The position numbers and the translations under genes were made by a program. A model generated the notes under the pieces. The model was not told the origin of the DNA. It was given only the letters and a program-made list of their open reading frames with translations, and did not search any database. A stretch of DNA of 38,803 nucleotides from Selenomonadaceae bacterium (GTDB lineage Bacteria; Bacillota; Negativicutes; Selenomonadales; Selenomonadaceae): assembly GCA_017529935.1 (NCBI GenBank), contig JAFXNB010000035.1, forward strand, positions 1-38,803, in the 5' to 3' direction. The number at the start of each line of letters is the position of its first letter. Position 1 is the stretch's first letter. Positions 8,596-16,238 of this stretch are shown here, one piece after another.

Positions 8596-8662
8596 AAAAA
8601 TTTTCGCCGTCGCAATTTTATTGGTGACCGTCACGGTTGCCGATTTTTTTATGGAGTTTTAA
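8592..8662 (+). pseudogene. short frame-disrupted hydrophobic peptide ORF
   Basis: An ATG at 8592 overlaps the mrnC stop (ATGA) but its frame ends after 11 codons. With a -1 shift at the A6T4 run (8595-8604) it would read MKKIFAVAILLVTVTVADFFMEF, a 23-residue lysine-led hydrophobic peptide ending at 8662. This could be a degraded signal-peptide gene, a slippage product, a sequencing error in a homopolymer, or coincidence. No function is proposed. Confidence 0.3.
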
Positions 8663-8663
8663 T

Positions 8664-8692
8664 TTGCCAAAAAGCTTTGCGGTTGCTATCAT
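8664..8692 (+). promoter_or_regulatory. sigma70-type promoter for smpB
   Basis: TTGCCA at 8664-8669 and TATCAT at 8687-8692, 17-bp spacer. Predicted start is near 8699, leaving a leader of only about 12 bases that is mostly ribosome binding site (GAGGTG, 8699-8704). Confidence 0.55.
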
Positions 8693-8710
8693 TTAACCGA
8701 GGTGATTCGT

Positions 8711-9175
8711 ATGGAGAAAGAGAAAATAAAAATTGCGTGCGAGAATCGGAAGGCGCGCCATGATTATTTTATCCACGAGACGTATGAGGCGGGAATTGAA
8801 CTGCGCGGCACAGAGGTAAAAAGTTTGCGGGCGGGCAAGGCGAATTTGCGCGACAGCTACGCCGAAGTCAAGGACGGGGAAGTTTTCGTCGAGCACATGC
8901 ACATCAGCCCATACGAACAGGGAAATATTTTTAATCACGAGCCGCTCCGCCGCCGCCGTTTGCTCCTGCACAAGCGCGAAATTTTGAAACTCTTCGGCAA
9001 GACGCGCGAGAAAGGCTTTACATTGATTCCGCTGAAAATTTATTTTAAAAAAGGGCGGGCGAAAATGGAGCTGGCATTGGCGAGCGGCAAACACAATTAC
9101 GACAAACGCGACGCGCTCCACGAAAAATCCGCGCAACGCGACATTGAACGAGCCTTAAAGGAGAAATCGAGATGA
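8711..9175 (+). CDS. smpB: SsrA-binding protein (trans-translation)
   Basis: Binds tmRNA and delivers it to stalled ribosomes. Family signatures are the early [37 protein letters not shown], and the basic C-terminal tail with [13 protein letters not shown], which occupies the empty mRNA channel. Length 154 is standard. ATG 8711 fits GAGGTG at 8699-8704; the upstream GTG 8702 would lie inside that site. The stop overlaps the start of the next gene (ATGA). No ssrA (tmRNA) gene was noticed in the window. Confidence 0.95.
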   Translation: MEKEKIKIACENRKARHDYFIHETYEAGIELRGTEVKSLRAGKANLRDSYAEVKDGEVFVEHMHISPYEQGNIFNHEPLRRRRLLLHKREILKLFGKTREKGFTLIPLKIYFKKGRAKMELALASGKHNYDKRDALHEKSAQRDIERALKEKSR

Positions 9176-9735
9176 TTAGAAAAATTTTTTCTGCGGCACT
9201 TCTGGCGATGATGTTTTTCTTAGCGCAAAATGTTTCAGCCGCGCCGGATATAAGTTATCGCGTCCACGTTCAGGACGTGGGCTGGAAGCCGCCCGTGGGC
9301 AACGGCGGAATCGCGGGAGCGATTGGCGAACACAGACGGCTTGAGGCGATAGTCATAAGTTGCGACGGCATCGAATACAACGCGCACGTTCAAGATTGGG
9401 GCTGGCAAGGCTGGACACCTTCGGGCAACGTGGCGGGCACAGTCGGCGAAAGTTTGCGCATGGAAGCAATCAGAATTCGGCTCCGTGGCAGATACGCGGA
9501 CAGCTACGACGTTCGTTATCGGGTGTATGTTAAAGACAGCGGCTGGCAAGGCTGGGTTTGGAACGGCGAAGTTGCGGGCACGACGGGACAAGGTTTGCGG
9601 CTGGAGGCTGTGCAAATAGAAATCGTCAGCAAGAACAGCGGCAGACACAACCGCGACAGATACGACCGCGATAGATATGACCGCGACAGATACGACAGGT
9701 ACAGACGCGACAGGTACGACGATTATGATTGGTAA
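9172..9735 (+). CDS. secreted ChW-repeat protein with RDRYD-repeat tail
   Basis: An exported protein of 187 residues. The N-terminus is a signal peptide ([23 protein letters not shown], cleavage near SAA). Three ChW (clostridial hydrophobic, conserved Trp) repeats follow, each with a VxxVGW- or DSGWQGW-type start, a GNxAGTxG centre and a LRLEAI/V end, at roughly residues 28-75, 76-120 and 125-165. ChW repeats are common in clostridial surface proteins and are thought to mediate protein or wall contacts. The tail is a short-period repeat of RDRYD rich in Arg, Asp and Tyr. AAAGGAGA (9157-9164) supports the start, which overlaps the smpB stop. Only eight bases separate it from the GT41 gene, suggesting coupling and possibly a substrate relation (inference). 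Confidence 0.8.
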   Translation: MIRKIFSAALLAMMFFLAQNVSAAPDISYRVHVQDVGWKPPVGNGGIAGAIGEHRRLEAIVISCDGIEYNAHVQDWGWQGWTPSGNVAGTVGESLRMEAIRIRLRGRYADSYDVRYRVYVKDSGWQGWVWNGEVAGTTGQGLRLEAVQIEIVSKNSGRHNRDRYDRDRYDRDRYDRYRRDRYDDYDW

Positions 9736-9743
9736 AAGTTGAC

Positions 9744-11306
9744 ATGGACATTTTGGAACGGTACGCGGCGGCTCTTAAACTTTACAGAGAAAAAAAATTT
9801 GACGCGGCGTTAAAAGTCGTTGAGGAAATAAAAATCGCCGCGCCGCATTGGAAGAAAATTTTCTTGCTGGAAGTTTTTATCAGGCGCGACTTGGGCGAAT
9901 CAATCAGGGAACTGGCTTTGTTGCAGAATCTCTTGCCGCATTTCGACCTTAATTCGGCGTATGATAAAAATTTGGCGGCGGACGCGCTGAATTGTTTTGG
10001 CTCTGTCAGCAGATTTTTGGGGCACATTGATAACGCTGTTGAAGCTTTCCGGCTATCGGCGCGCCTGTCGAGTGACAACCGCAAAGCTTGCGAGGAAATC
10101 AGCAACGCGCTTTATTCGGCGAGCAGTTCCGAAAAATTTTCAGCCGACGATTTTCGCGCTCTTTATGGCGAGTACAAAAAATATTTAGCGGACATTGCGC
10201 CCTACCCGAAAAAATTTTACGCCCACAGAAAAATTCGTGTGGGCTTTTTGTCGGGCAGTTTTCAATGGCATGTGGTCATGGCGTGGAGCTGGCATCTTTT
10301 GCGCGACCTTGACGAAAAATTTTTCAAAGTTTATTGCTACTCGAACGTCAAGGCGGGAGATGAAGTCACGGAGCATTTGCGCAAGACGGTTGCTAATTGG
10401 CGCGACATTCACGCTTTGACGGACGAGATTGCGGCTAAATTGATTCGCGACGACGAAATTGACATACTCTTTGATTTGGACGGGCACACGCTGAACAATC
10501 GTTTGCGCGTGGCGGCGTATCGACCTGCCACCGTGCAACTGTCAGGTATCGGCTACATGAACTCGACTGGGCTTGAGTGCTTCGATTATTTTTTATCGGA
10601 CGATACTTGCGCCGGTGATGAAAATTTTTTTACGGAGAAAATTATCCGCTTGCCGCGCAGTCATATCTGCTACGAGCCGCCGACGAAACTTGAACCAGCC
10701 ACTACGCCGCCGTGCCTGAAAAATAATTTCGTGACGTTCGGGAGTTTTAATCAGTTCGGCAAGATAACGGACGCCATGTTGAACGCGTGGAAAAAAATTT
10801 TGGACGCAGTACCGAACAGCCGCTTGATTTTAAAGCACAAAATCTTTAATACGAACGACGGGAAAAATTTCGCTAGCAAACGATTAAAGAAATTCGGCTT
10901 CGATGTGGCGCGGGTGGAGTTACGACCTTACACGGCGAATCATCTTGTTGAATATGGCGACGTGGACATCGCGCTTGACACTTTCCCGTACACAGGCGGC
11001 GTCACAACTTGCGAGGCTTTGTATATGGGCGTACCAGTCGTGAGTTTATACGGCGATAGACAAGGCACGCGCTTTGGACTTAGCATTTTAAAAAACGTCG
11101 GGCTTGGAGAGTTGGCGGTCGATTCTTACGCGGCATATGTTAATTCGGCAGTTGGCTTGGCTAGCGATTGGGAGTTGCTTTTGATTCTGCGAAAAAATTT
11201 GCGAACGCTGATGAAAAAATCGCCGCTGATGGATTCGGTAAGTTACGTCCTCGAAATCGAACGCGTTTTTATAAAAATCCTCAACGACGAACGTCGCCCA
11301 AAATAA
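9744..11306 (+). CDS. OGT/SPINDLY-like family 41 glycosyltransferase with TPR region, copy A
   Basis: Predicted soluble glycosyltransferase of the O-GlcNAc-transferase type, 520 residues. Residues ~1-150 are helical and TPR-like; from ~165 on the two-lobed GT41 catalytic part is recognisable. Compared with human OGT, the active-site His (498) aligns with H176 in SGSFQWH, the UDP-contacting Lys (842) with K340 in FNQFGKITD, and LDTFPYTGGVTTCEAL with the LDT...GHTT segment (Val here in place of His). GYMNSTGLECFDYFLSD matches the GYPGTSG...DYIITD block. ATG 9744 follows the ChW gene by eight bases with no clear ribosome binding site, so translation may be coupled. The donor sugar and target protein are unknown. 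Confidence 0.8.
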   Translation: MDILERYAAALKLYREKKFDAALKVVEEIKIAAPHWKKIFLLEVFIRRDLGESIRELALLQNLLPHFDLNSAYDKNLAADALNCFGSVSRFLGHIDNAVEAFRLSARLSSDNRKACEEISNALYSASSSEKFSADDFRALYGEYKKYLADIAPYPKKFYAHRKIRVGFLSGSFQWHVVMAWSWHLLRDLDEKFFKVYCYSNVKAGDEVTEHLRKTVANWRDIHALTDEIAAKLIRDDEIDILFDLDGHTLNNRLRVAAYRPATVQLSGIGYMNSTGLECFDYFLSDDTCAGDENFFTEKIIRLPRSHICYEPPTKLEPATTPPCLKNNFVTFGSFNQFGKITDAMLNAWKKILDAVPNSRLILKHKIFNTNDGKNFASKRLKKFGFDVARVELRPYTANHLVEYGDVDIALDTFPYTGGVTTCEALYMGVPVVSLYGDRQGTRFGLSILKNVGLGELAVDSYAAYVNSAVGLASDWELLLILRKNLRTLMKKSPLMDSVSYVLEIERVFIKILNDERRPK

Positions 11307-11341
11307 AAATTTTCCTCCGCAATCGGCAGAGGGATTTTTTT
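11305..11341 (+). terminator. rho-independent terminator after GT41 copy A
   Basis: CCTCCGC (11314-11320) pairs with GCAGAGG (11326-11332) with one mismatch, extended by flanking A and T runs, and ends in seven T residues. It begins at the copy A stop codon. Confidence 0.6.
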
Positions 11342-11344
11342 ATT

Positions 11345-11527
11345 TTAAAAATCGTAGCGGACACCAGCGAAAATGCCGCTCAAAGTAAAGTCGCCGACAT
11401 CTCCGCCGCGCCTCAATTTGAAATCGACATGCCGCCAGCCCGCGCTTATCGAAAAATTTTTTTGCGGAAAATATTTTACGCCAGATTCAAAATCCGTGAA
11501 GTGTGCGCGCCTTCCGAACGGCTCCCG
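11345..11527 (-). pseudogene. 3' remnant of a duplicated outer-membrane barrel gene
   Basis: Read on the - strand this open stretch codes about 60 residues nearly identical to the last part of the adjacent barrel gene: AHFTDFESGVKYFPQK, then SISAGWRHVDFKLRRGG and GVRYDF followed by TAA. It has no start codon, no ribosome binding site and no N-terminal two thirds. Differences from the intact copy are conservative (V/I, T/A, I/F), so it decayed slowly or was under selection before truncation. Confidence 0.75.
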
Positions 11528-11724
11528 AAATAAATTAAAAGTCGTAGCGGACGCCAGCGAAAAATCCGCTCAAAGCAAAATCGCCGACATCTCCGCCGCG
11601 CCGCAACTTGAAATCGATATGCCGCCAGCCCGCGCTTATCGAAAAAATTTTTTGCGGAAAATATTTTATGCCTGATTCAAAATCCGTGAAGTGTGCGCGC
11701 CTTCCGAGCGGCAAGCCCGAAAAT
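11345..11724 (-). repeat. 190-bp tandem direct repeat (barrel gene 3' end)
   Basis: Bases 11345-11534 and 11535-11724 are direct copies over nearly the whole unit, with roughly one difference per ten bases and a short diverged stretch at the far end. Copy 2 is the 3' end of the intact barrel gene; copy 1 is the remnant lying downstream of it. Confidence 0.8.
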
Positions 11725-12107
11725 TGTAAGTAAATATCCACGCGCGGGCGAATTCGCATGTAAAGATTTATCCCGACGCTCGGCAGACAATAAAGTTTAT
11801 TGCGCGAATCAACGGCATTCAAAGCAAAGTTCCATTCAAGCCCCGTGCCCATCAACGAAAAAATTTCCCGATCCGCCTTGACTTTGACAAAATTAAAATC
11901 GTCGCGCGACCGAACATAATCCACCGAAAAATCTTTGTACTTGAAAATAAATTCGGGCGCGGCGTTAAAAGTTCTCGCTTCCACATTGAACGGTAATTTT
12001 CTTTGCTTAACACTGGAAATGCCTTCGTCGACTTCGGGGGAAATTTCCTGCGCCGCCGCGTTGCCCGTCATGAAAAGCAGAATCGCTGCCGTAAAAAATT
12101 TTTTCAC
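11535..12107 (-). CDS. small outer-membrane beta-barrel protein
   Basis: Exported protein of 190 residues with a signal peptide (KKFFTAAILLFMTGNAAA, cleavage near AQE) and alternating polar/hydrophobic strands such as FIFKYKDFSVDYV, PSVGINLYMRIRPRVDIYLQF and FSISAGWRHIDFKL. It ends in Phe (GVRYDF), as proteins assembled by the BAM machinery usually do. The start is GTG at 12107, directly after the TAA of the upstream gene, so the two form an operon. Specific function is unknown; pore, adhesin and scaffold are all possible. Its 3' 190 bp are tandemly duplicated downstream. Confidence 0.65.
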   Translation of the reverse strand: MKKFFTAAILLFMTGNAAAQEISPEVDEGISSVKQRKLPFNVEARTFNAAPEFIFKYKDFSVDYVRSRDDFNFVKVKADREIFSLMGTGLEWNFALNAVDSRNKLYCLPSVGINLYMRIRPRVDIYLQFSGLPLGRRAHFTDFESGIKYFPQKIFSISAGWRHIDFKLRRGGDVGDFALSGFFAGVRYDF

Positions 12108-12995
12108 TTAGAAAAGTTTCCCTCCGGTGAGCTTGCCCACAGAAGCTTTCGGCAGAAAATCCTTGTCGCTTTTGCCCTTGATGATGACTTTGTCGACGTA
12201 TTTGTTGACGCGCTTTGAAATGAGTTTCGCTGAATCTTCAACCGACTCCATGTAAGCTTGCGTCCAAGCGTCGTCGTAATTTTTATTCGGCTTGCGGTGT
12301 TTTATCGCCTGCCCTATGAAATTTTTTTCCCAGAGAATTTCGCCCGTCTCCACGCTGATAAATTGCATGTTGACGACGGTATTGAGCGCGGTGCGTTTCG
12401 TGACGTCAGAGACGCCGATAAGTCCGAGCAAGCCAATTCCGCTACCGACACGCCGCAAAGTTTTATCGCGGTTGCTGGAGCCGCTGCCGGAAAGAGAAAT
12501 TCCGCCGCCGATAGCCGACGTCAGCAATCCGATTGTTTTATCATCAACCTTCGTGGTACCGAGCGCGAGCACTTCGCAACGAACGACATAATCAACGCCG
12601 AAATTTTTGTAAAAAGTTTGGTCGAAGTTTTCGGGCGCGGCGGAAGGTTTCGGCAATTCAATGGCATTGAAAACCAAAAGTTCTCCGATATCTGCGGCGG
12701 GCGAGCTTTGGGCGGCAGTGACATCTTCGTCAAGAATCAAGCCGTCCTCAGAATTTTTTTCGTCGCTGAAAATTTTTGTGTCGACGACGCTGACAAGATT
12801 TTTTTCAACGAGCTTTTCGCCCAAAAACATTTCAAGATTCTGCGCCGTGCCCAATTTCTCGTGTCGCGAACTGTCCGTTACTTCGATTGCAACGTTTATC
12901 CGCTCCTCCTCCGGCAAGCCCTTATCTTTCGCGGACGCCGCGCCCTGCATGACCAGCAACACCGCCAAGCAAAGCAAGAAAAATTTTTTTATCAT
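12108..12995 (-). CDS. exported protein of unknown function (CsgG/FlgT-like pattern)
   Basis: A 295-residue protein with a signal peptide (MIKKFFLLCLAVLLVMQGAASA). The mature N-terminus (INVAIEVTDSSRHEKLG, then LEMFLGEKLVEKNLVSVVD) has the alternating pattern of CsgG- or FlgT-like periplasmic domains, in which a lipoprotein or flagellar partner interrogates a regulated cofactor; the match is weak. A Gly/Ser-rich segment (AIGGGISLSGSGSS) and a later GSGIGLLGLIGVSD stretch could insert in or contact membrane. The C-terminal part (ETGEILWEKNFIGQA) is again CsgG-like. There is no lipobox Cys. GGAGGG lies nine bases before ATG 12995. It is co-transcribed with the barrel protein and may help assemble or anchor it (inference). 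Confidence 0.5.
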   Translation of the reverse strand: MIKKFFLLCLAVLLVMQGAASAKDKGLPEEERINVAIEVTDSSRHEKLGTAQNLEMFLGEKLVEKNLVSVVDTKIFSDEKNSEDGLILDEDVTAAQSSPAADIGELLVFNAIELPKPSAAPENFDQTFYKNFGVDYVVRCEVLALGTTKVDDKTIGLLTSAIGGGISLSGSGSSNRDKTLRRVGSGIGLLGLIGVSDVTKRTALNTVVNMQFISVETGEILWEKNFIGQAIKHRKPNKNYDDAWTQAYMESVEDSAKLISKRVNKYVDKVIIKGKSDKDFLPKASVGKLTGGKLF

Positions 12996-13020
12996 AACTT
13001 CGCCCTCCGTTTTTTACAAA

Positions 13021-13026
13021 ATTATA
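13021..13026 (-). promoter_or_regulatory. -10 element (TATAAT) for the exported-protein/barrel operon
   Basis: A perfect TATAAT on the - strand, 26 bases before the ATG at 12995. No good -35 is seen at the right distance (a T-run from the neighbouring terminator occupies it), so the call rests on one element and position. Confidence 0.35.
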
Positions 13027-13040
13027 CAACACGCGCCGAT

Positions 13041-13072
13041 AAAAAAAAATCCCCGGACATTTGCCGAGGGGG
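13041..13072 (-). terminator. rho-independent terminator after GT41 copy B
   Basis: On the - strand CCCC and GG arms with a small bulge enclose CAAATGT, followed by nine T residues (A-run 13041-13049). It ends the long - strand unit of deoD to GT41. Confidence 0.65.
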
Positions 13073-13081
13073 AAAATTTTT

Positions 13082-14650
13082 TCAAGCGTTGGCATTTCGT
13101 TCGTCGCTTAAAATTTTTATAAAGGCGGCTTGAATTTCGCGCAGATAATTCGCCGAGTCCATGAGCGGAGACTTTTTCATCATCGTCCGCAAATTTCTGC
13201 GCAGGAGCGTCAACAGTTCCCAATCGCCCGCTAAACCAACTGCCCGCTCAATGTACTTTTCATAGGAATCAACCGCCAGCTCGTCAAGCCCGACATTTTT
13301 TAAAAAGCTCAATCCTACGCGCGCCCCGTGTCTTGTACCGTAAAGACTGACGACGGGCACGCCCATATACAACGCCTCGCAAGTTGTCACGCCGCCATTG
13401 TAAGGAAACGTATCAAGCGCAATGTCCATATCGCCATATTCGACAAGATAAGTTGAAGTTCTTGGGCGCATTTCCACACGGTTAAGGTCGAAGCCGAAAC
13501 TTTTTAATTTATTGCTGACGAAATTTTTCCCGTCAACTGTGGCGAAGAGATCATCTTTGAGAAGCAAGCGGCTGTTCGGCACCGCGTCCAAAATTTTTTT
13601 CCACGCGTTCCACATAGCGTCCGTTATCTTTCTGAACTTGTTAAAGCTCCCGAACGTCACAAAATTATTTTTCAAGCACGGAGGCGCGGCGGCAGGTTCA
13701 AGTTTCGTTGACGGCTCGTAACAGACAAGACAGTGCGGCAAGCGAAGAACTTTCTCCGTGAAAAAATTTTCATCGCCGGCACAAGTTTCGTCCGATAAAA
13801 AATAATCGAAGCATTCAAGCCCCGTCGAGTTCATGTAGTCGATACCAGAAATCTGCACTGAGGCAGGACAATATGCCGCCACACGCAACCGATTATTTCC
13901 CATGTGTCCGTCCATATCAAACAAAATATCAATTTCATCGTCGCGAATCAATTTAGCCGCAACCTTGTCCGTCAAATTTAAAATGTCGCGCCAAGTGCCA
14001 GCTGTCTTGCGCAAATATTCCGTGACAGCATCGGGCTTTTTCACGTTTGAATAAAAATAAACATCGAACAAATTTTTATCCAGCTTAGTCAGCAACGACC
14101 AAGACTGATTTATCACGGGGTGATTTCTGAAATCGGCGGAAAGGAAACCCACGCGAATTTTTTTGTGCGCGTAAAATTTTTTCGGATAAGGTTTGATGTC
14201 CGCCAAAACTTTTTTGTACTCCTCGTAAAGGGCGCGAAAAGAATCTGGAGAGGAATCTTCAAAAGAATTTTCACAGAAAATCAAATTGGAAGTAACAAGT
14301 CCAGTATCAGGCGAGTTGAACATTTTTACGACTAGGACAAAAAATTCTTTAGCCTCTTTTAATAAGCCTAAAGCCACGCATGCCTCGCCGATATGCGATA
14401 AAACGTTGGTAGCGAAATTTTTTTCTTCGGGCGCGGCGAAATCCAAGAGTGGCAAAATTTTTTCCAGAGCATAATATTGTTTTACACTGTTGCCGAGGCA
14501 ATTCCATGTCCAAGCCTCCAAGTAATAAGCTTCTTTAAATTTCGGGTCGCGCCTTTTTATCTCGTCGAGGATTTTAAATACTGCGTCGTAATTTTTTATC
14601 TTGTGCTGTTCACACGCCGCCGAGTAAAGTTCCTGAACGGTCATTTCCAT
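13082..14650 (-). CDS. OGT/SPINDLY-like family 41 glycosyltransferase, copy B
   Basis: A 522-residue paralogue of the GT41 protein at 9744. The N-terminal ~150 residues are helical and TPR-like; the catalytic part keeps the OGT-type His (SADFRNHPV), the UDP-site Lys (FNKFRKITD), GIDYMNSTGLECFDYF and DTFPYNGGVTTCEALYMG. The start is set at the ATG at 14650: an earlier ATG at 14656 is only one base from the GGGGG ribosome site, while 14650 has seven-base spacing. The start lies inside the 3' end of copy C (overlap of about 40 bases), so translation is probably coupled. Copies B and C are more like each other than copy A in their N-terminal and motif choices. Confidence 0.8.
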   Translation of the reverse strand: MEMTVQELYSAACEQHKIKNYDAVFKILDEIKRRDPKFKEAYYLEAWTWNCLGNSVKQYYALEKILPLLDFAAPEEKNFATNVLSHIGEACVALGLLKEAKEFFVLVVKMFNSPDTGLVTSNLIFCENSFEDSSPDSFRALYEEYKKVLADIKPYPKKFYAHKKIRVGFLSADFRNHPVINQSWSLLTKLDKNLFDVYFYSNVKKPDAVTEYLRKTAGTWRDILNLTDKVAAKLIRDDEIDILFDMDGHMGNNRLRVAAYCPASVQISGIDYMNSTGLECFDYFLSDETCAGDENFFTEKVLRLPHCLVCYEPSTKLEPAAAPPCLKNNFVTFGSFNKFRKITDAMWNAWKKILDAVPNSRLLLKDDLFATVDGKNFVSNKLKSFGFDLNRVEMRPRTSTYLVEYGDMDIALDTFPYNGGVTTCEALYMGVPVVSLYGTRHGARVGLSFLKNVGLDELAVDSYEKYIERAVGLAGDWELLTLLRRNLRTMMKKSPLMDSANYLREIQAAFIKILSDERNANA

Positions 14651-16214
14651 TTGCATTCCCCCAAAAATTTTTCTGCTCGCTTAAAATTTTAATGAAGGCG
14701 GCTTGAATTTCGCGCAGGTAGAGTTCCGAATTCATCAGCGGAGATTTTTTCATCATAGTCCGTAAATTTCTGCGCAGGAGCGTCAGCAGTTCCCAATCGC
14801 CCGCCAATTCAACCGCCCGCTCAATGTACTTTTCGTAAGAATCAACTGCCAGCTCATCAAGTCCAACATTTTTCAAAATGCTGAATCCAAAGCGCGTGCC
14901 GTGTCTATCGCCGTATAAACTCACGACGGGAACTCCCATATAAAGAGCCTCACAAGTCGTGACGCCGCCAACATAAGGGAAAGTGTCCAGCGCAATGTCC
15001 ACGTCGCCATATTCAACAAGGTGATTAGCCGTGAAAGGTCGCAACTCCACCCGCGCCACGTCGTAGCCGAAACTTTTTAATTTGTCGCCGACGAAATTTT
15101 TCCCGTCAGCTGTGGCGAAAATCTTATTTTTGAGAAGCAAGCGGCTGTTCGGCACCGCGTCCAAAATTTTTTTCCACGCGCTTAACATGGCGTCCGTTAC
15201 CTTGCCGAATTTGTTAAAGCTCCCGAACGTCACGAAATTATTTTTTAAACAGGGCGGAGAATTCGCAGGCTCAAATTTTATCGACGGCTCGTAGCAAACG
15301 TGGCTATGCGGCAAGCAGATAACTTTCTCCGTGAAAAAATTTTCGTCGCCGGCGCAAGTCTCGTCCGATAAAAAATAATCGAAGCATTCAAGCCCCGTCG
15401 AGTTCATGTAGCCGATACCAGAAATTTGCACCGAGGCGGGACGGTACGCCGCCACGCACAATCGATTATGATCCGTGTGCCCCGATAAATCAAACAAAAT
15501 ATCAATTTCATCGTCGCGAATTAATTTAGCCGCAACCTCGTCCGTCAAATTTAGAATGTCGCGCCAATTAGTAACCGTCTTGCGCAAATATTCCGTGACA
15601 ACGTCGGACTTTTTCACGTTTGAATAAAGGTAAGTGTCGAACAAATTTTTATCGAGACCGGTCAGCAACGACCAAGCCCAATTTATCACGGCGTGATTTT
15701 TGAAATCGGCGGACAGGAACCCAACGCGAATTTTTTTGTGCGCGTAAAATTTTTTCGGATAAGGTTTGATGTACGCCAAGCATTTCTTGTATTTATCGTA
15801 AAAGGTGCGGAAATAATCGGGTGAAACATTTTCCTGCGCATTCACGTGAAAAAGGGCATTGTCCAAGCGGCTGACTTTCGGCGGGTCGTCAAGCTTCACC
15901 ACCAAGGAAAAAGCTTCTTTGGATTTTTCGTGCAGGCTCAAATCGAAACACAGCGAGGCGACATGGGAAAGAATTTCGGCGGAAAAATCTCTTTCTGCGG
16001 GCGTGGCTAAATTGAGAAACGGCAAAGCTTTTTCAAGAGCGCGATACTCTTTGACGGGGTTGCCGATTTCATTCCAAATTTGAGCCTCCAGATAATAAGA
16101 ATTTTTATACTCTGGTTTGAGCCGCTGAATTTTGGCAAGAATTTTTAACGCCGCAGTGTAATTTTTGGCTTTGTACTTCCCAAGGGCTTCCAACTGAAAT
16201 TTTTCGATATTCAT
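14610..16214 (-). CDS. OGT/SPINDLY-like family 41 glycosyltransferase, copy C
   Basis: The third GT41 paralogue, 534 residues. It has the N-terminal TPR-like segment (LGKYKAKNYTAALKILAKIQ), the His motif SADFKNHAV, the Lys motif FNKFGKVTD, GIGYMNSTGLECFDYF and DTFPYVGGVTTCEALYMG. GGAGGA eight bases before ATG 16214 defines the start. It ends with an extra tail (SEQKNFWGNANGNDRSGT) absent from copies A and B that runs over the copy B ribosome site and start. It follows trmN6 by 24 bases with no terminator seen, so it belongs to the ricT-trmN6 unit. Confidence 0.8.
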   Translation of the reverse strand: MNIEKFQLEALGKYKAKNYTAALKILAKIQRLKPEYKNSYYLEAQIWNEIGNPVKEYRALEKALPFLNLATPAERDFSAEILSHVASLCFDLSLHEKSKEAFSLVVKLDDPPKVSRLDNALFHVNAQENVSPDYFRTFYDKYKKCLAYIKPYPKKFYAHKKIRVGFLSADFKNHAVINWAWSLLTGLDKNLFDTYLYSNVKKSDVVTEYLRKTVTNWRDILNLTDEVAAKLIRDDEIDILFDLSGHTDHNRLCVAAYRPASVQISGIGYMNSTGLECFDYFLSDETCAGDENFFTEKVICLPHSHVCYEPSIKFEPANSPPCLKNNFVTFGSFNKFGKVTDAMLSAWKKILDAVPNSRLLLKNKIFATADGKNFVGDKLKSFGYDVARVELRPFTANHLVEYGDVDIALDTFPYVGGVTTCEALYMGVPVVSLYGDRHGTRFGFSILKNVGLDELAVDSYEKYIERAVELAGDWELLTLLRRNLRTMMKKSPLMNSELYLREIQAAFIKILSEQKNFWGNANGNDRSGTLLGGV

Positions 16215-16238
16215 TGAATGTCCTCCGCTCGTGTTGAA

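Noticed and set aside
8596..9175. tmRNA (ssrA) next to smpB
   Set aside because: No tRNA-like ends or tag-coding region was seen on either side of smpB.
12108..13133. 291-residue + strand frame starting at 12258
   Set aside because: It opposes a signal-peptide-bearing protein with a proper ribosome site; its own composition is that of an antisense shadow.
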